Assembly (NCBI GenBank): GCA_000183865.1
Contig: CM001047.1
Coordinates: 668,907 to 676,424, forward strand
Length of the DNA: 7,518 bases
Reading direction: 5' to 3'
DNA from: Listeria marthii FSL S4-120
GTDB lineage: Bacteria; Bacillota; Bacilli; Lactobacillales; Listeriaceae
Part shown: positions 1 through 5,703 of the stretch, in pieces
Position numbering within the stretch: the first letter of the stretch is position 1
How the letters are laid out: the number at the start of each line of letters is the position of its first letter
Made by a program: the position numbers and the translations under genes
Notes under the pieces: model-generated
The model's database searches: none
What the model saw: the letters and a program-made list of their open reading frames with translations, nothing else
What the model was told of the DNA's origin: nothing

Positions 1-1
1 T

Positions 2-379
2 GTGCTCTTCAGCATGTTCATCAGCGTAGTGTTCATGACGATCGTTTATACACTCGTCTCGCTATTTAATAATGTCGGAAAAGGGATCGCGATTATTTTA
101 CTCGTTTTACAAATTTCAGGAGCAGGCGGGAACTTTCCGATTCAAGTTTCGCCACCATTTTTCCAAGCGATATACCCGTTCTTGCCGTTCACTTATGCTG
201 TTAGTTTAATCCGAGAAAGTGTTGGGGGGCTTTATATGCCGACAGTCTGGATCGATATGAGTGTCCTTGCCGGATTTGCGATTCTGTTTATTGCACTAGG
301 CATTTTACTCAAAAAACCACTCGATAAAATAGTGCCAAAACTCTCGGAAAAAGCAAAACGAAGCAAGCTCATCCATTAA
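2..379 (+). CDS. C-terminal part of a YhgE/Pip-type membrane protein (5' partial)
   Basis: This is the 3' end of a gene that begins before the window; the frame is open from the first bases, so the GTG at position 2 should not be taken as its start. The 125 visible residues hold hydrophobic segments at about 1-22, 27-41 and 82-103, and end in a basic, lysine-rich cytoplasmic tail. Between the second and third segments lie a GGNFPIQ motif (43-48) and a proline-rich stretch with PFLPFTYAVSLIRES (59-73). This arrangement is typical of the C-terminal membrane domain shared by YhgE/Pip proteins and ABC-2-type permeases. YhgE relatives act in export or, in some firmicutes, as phage receptors or secretion components, but no specific role can be read here. 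No terminator follows the TAA, so the next gene may be partly co-transcribed. The family call is fairly secure; the substrate is unknown. Confidence 0.75.
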   Translation: MLFSMFISVVFMTIVYTLVSLFNNVGKGIAIILLVLQISGAGGNFPIQVSPPFFQAIYPFLPFTYAVSLIRESVGGLYMPTVWIDMSVLAGFAILFIALGILLKKPLDKIVPKLSEKAKRSKLIH

Positions 380-390
380 TAATTTTTCTG

Positions 391-399
391 TGATATAAT
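391..399 (+). promoter_or_regulatory. Extended -10 promoter for the GntR regulator
   Basis: TGATATAAT is a perfect TATAAT with the upstream TG of an extended -10 element, 25 bases before the GTG start at 424. I see no convincing -35 hexamer 16-18 bases upstream, which is common for extended -10 promoters. An AAGAGGGGG ribosome site (408-416) follows, 7 bases before the start. Confidence 0.6.
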
Positions 400-423
400 T
401 ACGAGCGAAGAGGGGGCAGACTT

Positions 424-1071
424 GTGGCAAATAAATTTAAAACACTAGATAAGATGGTTTATAATTTACTTCTTGAAAAAATTAAAAACGGCGAATTAGT
501 GGTGAACCAACATTTAGCGGAAGAAAAACTGGCGACCGAATTCGGTGTGAGCCGTTCACCGCTGCGAAAAGCAATTGCAACACTCACTGCTCAAGGCATT
601 GTCAGCTATCACGAAAATAGTGGCGCCGTTTTAAATGATGTCCTTATTGATGCAGCCCGCTACGTGCAATTAATGGAAACCATCGATATTTTTGTCGATG
701 CTGCAATCGTTAAGGCTGCCCATTTTGGTTATGAAATGGATGTCGAAAAACTGCATGAGCGCGTGGCTGAGATGGAACGCTTTTCGTATTTAACAGATGT
801 GGAAAATTATTTTGAGGCACATCACCGTTTTATTCTTTGTTTAATTAGTTTTGCTGAAAATCCCTATCAAGTTCGCATTGCCAAGCAAATTTTCTTTCAA
901 ATGGTTCATTTTTCTGATGGAATTAACATTTTTAAATCCGTCGAAATTAGAGAATGGACTAACAAAAAGAGTAAGCAGATTTATGAGCTACTCGCGGAAG
1001 AAAAAACAGAAGCCGCTAGAAAGACGATTAAGTCATTGTTTGCGGAACTTACCATTCAAGCATATAGATAA
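424..1071 (+). CDS. GntR-family transcriptional regulator, FadR/FCD-like
   Basis: This 215-residue protein has the two-domain plan of FadR-type GntR regulators. Residues about 7-70 form a winged helix-turn-helix, with the signature EEKLATEFGVSRSPLRKAI (33-51) followed by LTAQGIV and the wing. Residues about 78-215 are an all-helical effector-binding domain. The GTG start is chosen because a purine-rich ribosome site sits 7 bases upstream. FCD domains usually bind a metal through one Asp and three His. Here AHHRF (132-136) keeps histidines near the expected place, but the later EH..I position reads NKKSKQI (180-186) with no His. The metal site may therefore be lost or altered. The regulator follows the membrane protein by 44 bases and has its own promoter, so it could control that neighbour or itself. 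The effector and targets are unknown. The family call is strong. Confidence 0.88.
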   Translation: MANKFKTLDKMVYNLLLEKIKNGELVVNQHLAEEKLATEFGVSRSPLRKAIATLTAQGIVSYHENSGAVLNDVLIDAARYVQLMETIDIFVDAAIVKAAHFGYEMDVEKLHERVAEMERFSYLTDVENYFEAHHRFILCLISFAENPYQVRIAKQIFFQMVHFSDGINIFKSVEIREWTNKKSKQIYELLAEEKTEAARKTIKSLFAELTIQAYR

Positions 1072-1102
1072 AAAGAGCTGTCCATCTAGGACAGCTCTTT
1101 TT
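1070..1102. terminator. Bidirectional rho-independent terminator
   Basis: A perfect 9-base-pair stem, GAGCTGTCC (1075-1083) with GGACAGCTC (1089-1097), encloses a 5-base loop. It is flanked by AAAAA (1070-1074) and TTTTT (1098-1102), so it gives a T-tract on both strands. It ends the GntR gene from the left and the acetyltransferase gene from the right. It overlaps the stop codons of both: TAA at 1069-1071 on plus, and TAG at 1086-1088 on minus inside the loop. Confidence 0.92.
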
Positions 1103-1616
1103 GATATAAATTAAAACCATTTTTCTCACCTGAAAACGCGAAATCATAACGCAAGTACATTTGATTTAGCTGTTCATTCGTTTCAATACAATCCAACCGA
1201 ACAAACGGAACCGACCGTTCTTCCGCCAATTTTTCAGCAAAGTAAATCATTTCCTTGCTAAAAGAAATACCGCTAAACCTACGGGCAACCATAATCCGGT
1301 GCAAATAATAAGCTTTATCATTCGCCAAGTTGCCCCATAAATCTGTATCCCAATCGCTCGGTGTTTTCCGAATAATCATTGCACCCGCAAGTTCACCATC
1401 AGTCGTTTCAAAAAGTGCGACTTCACCAAGCTCAATGCGTTGTTCGATGTTATGCACATCAAAACCATGCAAAATATCGCCCCACTGGGTTGAACCCGAT
1501 TCTTTTAACCAGCGAGCCGTATTCATCATTAAGTCCATTATTATCTGACGGTCATTTGGCAAAGCAAAGCGGACTAGAAATTCCAGTCCGCCAGCCGTGA
1601 TTTTATTTTGGTTCAT
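1086..1616 (-). CDS. GNAT-family N-acetyltransferase
   Basis: This 176-residue protein is predicted to transfer an acetyl group from acetyl-CoA to an unidentified amine. It starts VRFALPNDRQIIMDLM (15-30), the usual first strand and helix of the fold. It has a central strand at YLHRIMVARRFSG (104-116) and an acetyl-CoA loop RFSGIS (113-118), where the usual R/QxxGxG/A has Ser at its last position. The end shows RLDCIETNEQLNQMYLRYDF (140-159), the late strand plus Asn-containing helix of GNATs. I chose the ATG at 1616, which lies 14 bases inside the end of the DUF975 gene. No good ribosome site precedes it, so translational coupling is likely. The frame stays open upstream to 1844, but that part is a shadow of the neighbour's repeat tail. 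The last codons form one arm of the terminator stem. Family secure, substrate unknown, start moderately sure. Confidence 0.85.
   Translation of the reverse strand: MNQNKITAGGLEFLVRFALPNDRQIIMDLMMNTARWLKESGSTQWGDILHGFDVHNIEQRIELGEVALFETTDGELAGAMIIRKTPSDWDTDLWGNLANDKAYYLHRIMVARRFSGISFSKEMIYFAEKLAEERSVPFVRLDCIETNEQLNQMYLRYDFAFSGEKNGFNLYQKELS
1569..1591. repeat. Inverted repeat at the DUF975/GNAT junction
   Basis: GCGGACT (1569-1575) and AGTCCGC (1585-1591) form a perfect 7-base-pair inverted repeat. The 9-base centre pairs partly further, with one mismatch. It lies just after the DUF975 stop codon and within the first codons of the acetyltransferase. On the minus-strand transcript the hairpin is followed by TTTGCC, not a proper T-tract, so it is not a standard terminator. 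It might temper translation or transcript stability between the two genes, or be chance. Confidence 0.45.
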
Positions 1617-2604
1617 TTTCGTCTTTCGGAGTCTCAGGAGTTTCAGGAGCTTCTGGACTCTCAGGCGATTTAGGTGCCTCAGGAGTTTCAGGAACTTCTG
1701 GAGTCTCGGGTGTTTCAGGAGCCACAGGAGCTTCTGGAACTTCGGGTTCTTTTGCTGTGTCAGGTCCAAAGCCTTCTGGATGTGTATCTTCCACAAATGG
1801 ATCAGCTTCTGTTGTTCCGAATGGGTCAACTTCTTCGTCAGCAACGATTACTGTTTCTTCTGTAAAAGTGCCTTCGCTCGCTGCAAATAAATCATCGTAG
1901 AATACAGCACAAGAAGTGATTAGATAAGGATACACATAAAGCGAAATACCAAGTCCAATTAACCAAGAAGCTAAAAGTAGCACTAGTCCACCAAATGCAG
2001 CACCGGCAGAAATTGTGGAGATAACTTGGGATGGATCAGTAGAATAATAAGATGAAGTGGCAGCTCCACTAAATACAATAACAGATCCGACAATCGCAAC
2101 AGCAATTGGAATTAAATACCAAAGTAGGAATGTAAGAGATAGTCCGAAAAGTCTACCTTTGTGTCCATTCATCATATGGCGGCTTTCTGTGATAGCATCT
2201 AAAGGGGAAATATTAGGGTTATCTCTTAAAATGAAGAATGTTTGTGAATAAGAGTAACTTTTAATAATCCCAGGTACGATTAGTAGTAAGCCCCATAAGA
2301 AAGTGAAAATAAAAATTAGCAAGTAAGCTACAAATGTACGGCCAAATTCTTTAAAGCCACTAAACATATAAGCAACATCAGGTTGTTCCCCGCGGCTAAT
2401 TGCCAGATACACCCAAGCAACACCGGTGTATAGTGGTCCTGTTACTAGTATCATAGCAACCTGACCTACGAAAGGAATCCAACCAAGTATTCCTCCAGTC
2501 ACTGTTAAGATTAACCAAGCGAGTACAAAAATCCCAATGGCAATTCCCCAGTTACCACGAAGCGACTCTTTCGCGGTTCTTTTTACTTGTGAAATAGTCA
2601 TCAT
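1603..2604 (-). CDS. DUF975-family membrane protein with PXX acidic tail
   Basis: A 333-residue polytopic membrane protein. Hydrophobic segments lie at about 19-41, 44-70, 90-115, 152-180 and 200-232. The DUF975 hallmark is clear: LRDNPNISPLDAITESRHMM (126-145), followed by NGHKGRLFGLSLTFLLWY, close to the family pattern with a DPNI-like core, a DAI..SR..M helix and a G.K..LF motif. After the last membrane segment come an acidic linker (about 240-285) and a tail at 287-327 with proline at every third position, 14 in all. The family has no established biochemical function; many members are near 200-250 residues, so the tail is an addition. The start is one of two adjacent ATGs (2604 or 2601) behind AAGGAGT. 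The gene overlaps the acetyltransferase by 14 bases, suggesting one transcript. Family confident, role unknown. Confidence 0.87.
   Translation of the reverse strand: MMTISQVKRTAKESLRGNWGIAIGIFVLAWLILTVTGGILGWIPFVGQVAMILVTGPLYTGVAWVYLAISRGEQPDVAYMFSGFKEFGRTFVAYLLIFIFTFLWGLLLIVPGIIKSYSYSQTFFILRDNPNISPLDAITESRHMMNGHKGRLFGLSLTFLLWYLIPIAVAIVGSVIVFSGAATSSYYSTDPSQVISTISAGAAFGGLVLLLASWLIGLGISLYVYPYLITSCAVFYDDLFAASEGTFTEETVIVADEEVDPFGTTEADPFVEDTHPEGFGPDTAKEPEVPEAPVAPETPETPEVPETPEAPKSPESPEAPETPETPKDENEPK
1624..1746 (-). repeat. 9-bp-period coding repeat giving a (PXX)14 tail
   Basis: Reading the minus strand, proline codons occur every 9 bases, 14 times without a break (protein residues 287, 290, 293 and so on to 326). 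The two residues between are mostly Glu followed by Thr, Ala, Val or Ser, as in PET, PEA, PEV and PES units. Because the period is a multiple of three, other frames and the opposite strand also stay open here and produce false reading frames. Such arrays can change copy number by slippage. The peptide should form an extended, acidic polyproline-like stalk. Confidence 0.85.
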
Positions 2605-2635
2605 AATGAAAACTCCTTTTTTCGTTTATTTTAGT

Positions 2636-2644
2636 ATAATAGCA
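2636..2644 (-). promoter_or_regulatory. Extended -10 promoter for the DUF975-GNAT pair
   Basis: On the minus strand TGCTATTAT is an extended -10 (TGN followed by TATTAT), about 32 bases before the DUF975 ATG. It overlaps a possible alternative hexamer, TATACT (2633-2638). No clear -35 is visible. The ribosome site AAGGAGT (2612-2618) lies between it and the start. Confidence 0.5.
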
Positions 2645-2778
2645 AAAAATACCTACTCCTAAAATAGCATACTTTTCAGGACTAATACAGTAATAAGAGG
2701 CGTGATAAAAAAATGCTCCAAAAAGGATTACATTTCTATTTTTAGGGGAAAAGTAACCTTATGTAGTATGACTAATTT

Positions 2779-2786
2779 GGAGGTGG
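2779..2786 (+). promoter_or_regulatory. Ribosome binding site that fixes the small-protein start
   Basis: GGAGGTGG lies 5 bases before the ATG at 2792. The same frame is open back to a GTG at 2702 and has another ATG at 2768, but neither has a ribosome site at the right distance. Translation from 2792 is therefore by far the best choice. Confidence 0.8.
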
Positions 2787-2791
2787 CGCAT

Positions 2792-3001
2792 ATGGCCCAT
2801 GAGAATTTAAGAGAATTAGAAGATCAATTAATTGAGTTGCGACAAACGTATCAAGAAGTAATCAGTGAAACGAGAGATTTTGAAGACCCACAACTCCAAA
2901 ATGGACCAATCAATGCATCGGAAGTTAGATTAAGTGCAATCCGTCACGAGATTGCTGAAGTAGAGAAGAAAATCAAAAAAGCAGAAAGCGAAACCGAATA
3001 A
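2792..3001 (+). CDS. Small helical coiled-coil protein, function unknown
   Basis: A 69-residue, highly charged protein with no signal peptide, membrane segment or cysteine. It shows two predicted amphipathic helices, about 2-28 (LRELEDQLIELRQTYQEV) and about 42-67 (ASEVRLSAIRHEIAEVEKKI). They are joined by an acidic, turn-rich linker, EDPQLQNGPIN (31-41). Hydrophobic residues at heptad-like spacing suggest an antiparallel coiled-coil hairpin or a dimer. It sits 67 bases upstream of the phosphatase gene, on the same strand, with an imperfect hairpin between them. I do not recognise a named family. The strong ribosome site and compact start argue that it is a real gene. The promoter is not obvious in the 187-base gap upstream. 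Confidence 0.75.
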   Translation: MAHENLRELEDQLIELRQTYQEVISETRDFEDPQLQNGPINASEVRLSAIRHEIAEVEKKIKKAESETE

Positions 3002-3009
3002 GAAAAAGG

Positions 3010-3046
3010 CGTCCATTTGTTAATTTAGCAGAGGGGCGTTTCTTTT
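3010..3046 (+). terminator. Imperfect hairpin terminator or attenuator
   Basis: CGTCCATTTG (3010-3019) can pair with CAGAGGGGCG (3029-3038) through two G-U pairs and one mismatch, around a 9-base loop. TTTCTTTT follows (3039-3046), and A-rich sequence before the stem can extend it. Only 22 bases separate it from the phosphatase start. It may terminate only partly, setting the ratio of the two products. Confidence 0.5.
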
Positions 3047-3068
3047 ACGTAGATTTGGAGGTGTACTG

Positions 3069-3776
3069 ATGAAGCCAATTTTTGCTGTAGGGGATGTTCA
3101 TGGAGAAATTACGCTTTTAGACGAATTGCTGGAAAACTGGGATAGAGAGCGAGAACGGCTTTTATTTGTCGGGGATTTGATTGATCGTGGCGAAAACCCG
3201 GCGGCGGTTCTTAGAAAAGTAAAAACTTTATTCGACCAAACTGACGTCATTGTTTTAAAAGGAAATCACGAACAAATGCTACTTGATTTTCTTGAGAATC
3301 CTACAGAAAAAATGCACTATTATTTAAGCCAAGGTGGCATGGAAACCATTCAATCTTTAATCGCCGACTCCTTAGATAAAAAAATGACGCCAGAAGGATT
3401 AGCAGAACGGATTAAAAATGAAGCTTCGGAACTGATTGATTTTATCCGGAATTTGCCACTTTATTATGAAGAAGGCAAGTATGTATTTGTGCATGCGGGA
3501 GTCGATTTTTCTAAAAAAGATTGGCATGATACTGAGTCGCGCGATTTTTTCTGGATTCGCGAACCATTTTTATTTGGGAAGAACAACACTGGGAAAGTCT
3601 TTATTTTCGGGCATACCCCAGTGCAAAATTTACATAGTAATGGAAGTTCGGGTATTTGGGTTTCGGAAGATAAAACGAGGCTCGATATTGATGGTGGCGC
3701 GGTTTTTGGCGGGGAGCTTCACGGAGTTGTCGTGGAAGAAAATCTTATTACCAAAAGTTTTTCTGTGAAAAAATAA
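3069..3776 (+). CDS. PPP-family metallophosphatase (bacterial PrpA/PrpE/ApaH-like)
   Basis: A 235-residue soluble enzyme predicted to hydrolyse phosphate esters with two metal ions. The PPP-family signatures are all present in order: GDVHG (8-12), GDLIDRG (35-41), GNHE (65-68), then metal-binding His in FVHAG (140-144) and FGHTP (180-184). A late LDIDGG motif (205-210) is also present. The length fits the compact bacterial group containing E. coli PrpA/PrpB, lambda phosphatase and the B. subtilis dinucleoside-tetraphosphatase PrpE. The real substrate (phosphoprotein, Ap4A or another) cannot be decided from motifs. The ATG start has GGAGGTG (3057-3063) 5 bases upstream. The gene probably shares a transcript with the small coiled-coil gene and ends at a shared terminator with the converging DUF420 gene. 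All catalytic residues look intact. Confidence 0.9.
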   Translation: MKPIFAVGDVHGEITLLDELLENWDRERERLLFVGDLIDRGENPAAVLRKVKTLFDQTDVIVLKGNHEQMLLDFLENPTEKMHYYLSQGGMETIQSLIADSLDKKMTPEGLAERIKNEASELIDFIRNLPLYYEEGKYVFVHAGVDFSKKDWHDTESRDFFWIREPFLFGKNNTGKVFIFGHTPVQNLHSNGSSGIWVSEDKTRLDIDGGAVFGGELHGVVVEENLITKSFSVKK

Positions 3777-3818
3777 GCATCAAATGGGCTTTTTTAAGAG
3801 CTCATTTGATGCTTTTTT
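3766..3818. terminator. Bidirectional terminator between phosphatase and DUF420 genes
   Basis: GCATCAAATG (3777-3786) pairs perfectly with CATTTGATGC (3803-3812). The stem continues inward with GGCT against AGCT (one G-U pair). TTTTTT follows on plus (3813-3818), and on minus the stem is followed by TTATTTTTTC (3766-3776 read in reverse). It begins directly after the phosphatase stop and ends 2 bases before the DUF420 stop, so it serves both convergent genes. Confidence 0.93.
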
Positions 3819-3820
3819 AG

Positions 3821-4384
3821 TTAATAATACGGTGCCATAAATAAGTATACTAGTACGCCAGTTAAGCTGACATATAGCCAAATCGGCATGGTCCAACGAA
3901 CGATTTTTTTATGTTTCTCAATTTGCATCGTCCAGCCCCATACAAGTGCAAATAGCGCGAGTGGAACGACGATTGCCGCTAAGAAACTATGTGTAATTAA
4001 GATGAAAAAGTAGATTGGACGGATAATCCCAACTCCGCCAAATGTGGAAGTTTCTGCTGAAATATAGTGAAATGTTAAGTAAGTTACTAAGAAGAATAAC
4101 GTTGATGTAAATGCTGCTAAAATGAAGCCACGGTGCATTTTAATGTTTTTCTTTTTTATAATCGCCCAAAGTGCAATAACTAAAAATACAAAGGTAAAAC
4201 TATTAAAGATGGCGTTCATCCGCGGGAAAATAGTAATGTCAAAATGCACTGCTCCTTGATAACCAATTGGTGAGAAGAATAGTAGCAAAATCACCACAAC
4301 CGCGACAAATGAAATGATCATTATCGGCCAAAAATAGTTTTTATCTGATGTCGGCTTTGTGAGTTTTTCTTTATTTTGTTCCAT
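3821..4384 (-). CDS. DUF420-family membrane protein (YozB/CtaM-like)
   Basis: A 187-residue membrane protein with about five hydrophobic segments (near 17-38, 57-76, 86-107, 122-148 and 164-185). Family-typical motifs are strong: FPRMNAIFNS (53-62), KKKNIKMHRG (77-86), FLVTYLTFHY (98-107), RPIYFFILITHSFLA (122-136), KHKKIVRW (157-164) and PIWLYVSLTG (167-176), ending in PYY. Histidines H84, H106, H132 and H158 sit near membrane ends, as expected for a haem- or metal-handling protein. As I recall, the DUF420 protein CtaM of S. aureus is needed for its haem-A terminal oxidase, so a role in oxidase assembly is a reasonable inference. No cytochrome gene is visible here. An AGGGGGCT ribosome site (4394-4401) lies 9 bases before the ATG. 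Family call strong, function inferred. Confidence 0.87.
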   Translation of the reverse strand: MEQNKEKLTKPTSDKNYFWPIMIISFVAVVVILLLFFSPIGYQGAVHFDITIFPRMNAIFNSFTFVFLVIALWAIIKKKNIKMHRGFILAAFTSTLFFLVTYLTFHYISAETSTFGGVGIIRPIYFFILITHSFLAAIVVPLALFALVWGWTMQIEKHKKIVRWTMPIWLYVSLTGVLVYLFMAPYY

Positions 4385-4429
4385 GAAAAAAATAGCCCCC
4401 TAAATATAAAAAATTGCTGTACTTCTTTC

Positions 4430-4435
4430 ATTATA
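4430..4435 (-). promoter_or_regulatory. -10 element for the DUF420 gene
   Basis: Read on minus, this is a perfect TATAAT, 45 bases before the DUF420 ATG, with TG directly in front. The -35 region is weak. It faces away from the plus-strand -10 at 4477, making a compact divergent promoter region. Confidence 0.5.
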
Positions 4436-4476
4436 CATGACGAACATATCGGATGCGAAAGATTGAACTTTTAAGG

Positions 4477-4482
4477 TATAAT
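4477..4482 (+). promoter_or_regulatory. -10 element for the 138-residue hypothetical gene
   Basis: A perfect TATAAT lies 22 bases before the ATG at 4505, and a purine-rich ribosome site (GGGGAAAGGGTG, 4487-4498) follows. No -35 at standard spacing is convincing; TTGAAC at 4463 is only 8 bases upstream, too close to act with it. Confidence 0.45.
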
Positions 4483-4504
4483 GGTTGGGGAAAGGGTGTT
4501 TCTT

Positions 4505-4921
4505 ATGTCGATAATTGCACGAGAATTAACAAAAGCGGAAGAAGCCGAAATTATCCGTTTAAAAGAAGAAGGCGAAGTAATGCTCCAAACGGACGGAACT
4601 CCAGAAGAGCGAATCGAGAAAATTGCGGCATACTTAAAAGATACCTCGCCAGACCCTGATTTGGCAGAAGAACTTGGTTATGTTTTAGGCTCTTTGTACG
4701 GGGAAGCGGTGCGGGAAAAGTATCAGTGGAAATGGCTGTTTGTAGCTGAAAATGATTTAGAAGGTTACGCGATTACATCGAAAGAGCATGGCTATACATT
4801 TATGGTGCATGACTATTTTATGCAAGTAATCGTTCAGAATAAACCGGATAATAGTAAAATGTTATTTGAGTTAATGGTTGATATGATAGGGAATCGGGAT
4901 GGTTTCCGGATGATTGGGTGA
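4505..4921 (+). CDS. Hypothetical protein, possibly DUF3806-like
   Basis: A 138-residue acidic cytoplasmic protein with no signal peptide or membrane segment. The first third is helical and charged (ELTKAEEAEIIRLKEEGEVM). The middle holds a pattern LAEELGYVLGSLYGEAV (about 53-69), then KYQWKWLFVAE (72-82), and the last part looks like strands plus a helix (YTFMVHDYFMQVIV, then MLFELMVDMI). A helix with LG..LG followed by a Trp-containing strand resembles DUF3806-type and immunity-like proteins, but I cannot confirm that. The start at 4505 is preferred over an in-frame ATG at 4481, because that ATG overlaps the -10 box and has no ribosome site. The EndoIII-like gene follows 33 bases later with its own ribosome site and no terminator between, so the two are probably co-transcribed. 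Confidence 0.8.
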   Translation: MSIIARELTKAEEAEIIRLKEEGEVMLQTDGTPEERIEKIAAYLKDTSPDPDLAEELGYVLGSLYGEAVREKYQWKWLFVAENDLEGYAITSKEHGYTFMVHDYFMQVIVQNKPDNSKMLFELMVDMIGNRDGFRMIG

Positions 4922-4954
4922 GGAATAACTGCTTTTTTGATGAGGTGATACGCG

Positions 4955-5584
4955 GTGAGCGGGAACGAGCAAAAAGTGTTAGTTTTAAATAATTTAGTGG
5001 ATCATTATGGGTATCAAGATTGGTGGGAAGCGGATAATCGTCTGGCTGATTGGCTTTCGATGATATTAATCCAGCGTACGACAGAGAAAAATGCCAAACA
5101 AGCATTAGCGAATTTGGCACCTCATTTAGATTTAGAAAGTTTAATTGAGATGGATATGGCGAAATTAGAAGAATTAATCTATCCAGCTGGCTTTTATAAA
5201 CAAAAAAGTATCTATATTAAAGCTCTTATCAAGTGGTTCCATGGACACGGAGCTAGTTTAGATAAGTTCCAGACTTATTCAACAGAAGATTTACGAAAAG
5301 AGTTGTTAGGCATAAAAGGCGTCGGGGAAGAAACGGCGGATGCGATGTTGCTGTATATTTTTGAGCGGAATGTGTTTATTGCTGATTTGTATGCAAGGCG
5401 ATTATTTACGCGGTTAGGCTTTGGTGAGTATAAAACCTATGAGCAAATGCGCGAAGAATTTATGCCTATTGTAGGAAAAATTTCGCATAAATTATGCAAA
5501 GAATGGCACTCAGTTATCGATGTTCATGGGAAGTATTTTGGCAAGGATAAGACGATGGATGAAACGTGGTTATTGGAAAGTTAA
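4955..5584 (+). CDS. EndoIII/MagIII-like HhH-GPD DNA glycosylase without Fe-S cluster
   Basis: A 209-residue base-excision repair-type protein. The helix-hairpin-helix is LLGIKGVGEETAD (117-129), followed by IADLYARRLFTRLG (142-155), where D144 matches the catalytic Asp of the HhH-GPD family. The N-terminal part has ADWLSMILIQRTTEKNAKQAL (31-51) and YPAGFYKQKS (76-85), close to the group that contains H. pylori MagIII. E. coli Nth has a catalytic Lys in its GVGRKTA loop; here GVGEET has Glu at the corresponding place. The C-terminal four-cysteine iron-sulphur motif is absent, C181 being the only cysteine. This suggests a monofunctional glycosylase, perhaps for alkylated bases, rather than a lyase. 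The GTG start is set by GAGGTGA (4942-4948). The gene ends at a strong terminator. Fold call strong, substrate inferred. Confidence 0.85.
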   Translation: MSGNEQKVLVLNNLVDHYGYQDWWEADNRLADWLSMILIQRTTEKNAKQALANLAPHLDLESLIEMDMAKLEELIYPAGFYKQKSIYIKALIKWFHGHGASLDKFQTYSTEDLRKELLGIKGVGEETADAMLLYIFERNVFIADLYARRLFTRLGFGEYKTYEQMREEFMPIVGKISHKLCKEWHSVIDVHGKYFGKDKTMDETWLLES

Positions 5585-5594
5585 TAATAGCAAT

Positions 5595-5624
5595 GGAAGC
5601 CGTGATTTTTGGCTTCTTTTTTTT
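5595..5624 (+). terminator. Rho-independent terminator after the glycosylase gene
   Basis: GAAGCC (5596-5601) pairs with GGCTTC (5611-5616) around a 9-base loop and is followed by eight T residues (5617-5624). It lies 11 bases after the stop codon. The opposite strand has no T-tract, so it acts in one direction and isolates the surface-protein gene from this operon. Confidence 0.9.
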
Positions 5625-5703
5625 GTGCCGATAAATTACTTTTTGGGTTGAAAAGGCGCCGACACTTTTTTGCCATATTTTAAGAAGAAATCACTTATTT
5701 TAA

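Noticed and set aside
851..1114. Second plus-strand frame inside the GntR gene
   Set aside because: It overlaps a clear GntR protein in another frame, runs through the terminator and lacks a ribosome site.
1617..1844. 76-residue N-terminal extension of the acetyltransferase frame, rich in Lys, Leu and Arg
   Set aside because: It is the out-of-frame shadow of the DUF975 acidic linker and PXX tail. The 9-base period keeps this frame open, and the GNAT fold starts only after 1616.
1597..1890. Plus-strand frame rich in Phe, Arg and Ser over the repeat tail
   Set aside because: It is antisense to the DUF975 tail, kept open by the same repeat, and has no ribosome site or plausible protein character.
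2657..2681. Interrupted palindrome TCCTAAAA / TTTTCAGGA as an operator
   Set aside because: The arms need a one-base bulge, the sequence is A/T-rich, and no known operator matches. It is likely chance.
2702..2791. Upstream extension of the small coiled-coil gene from a GTG
   Set aside because: There is no ribosome site before 2702, while GGAGGTGG sits right before the ATG at 2792. The extra residues do not resemble the rest of the protein.
4818..5120. Minus-strand 100-residue frame
   Set aside because: It is antisense to the hypothetical and glycosylase genes, which both have good starts and coding character.
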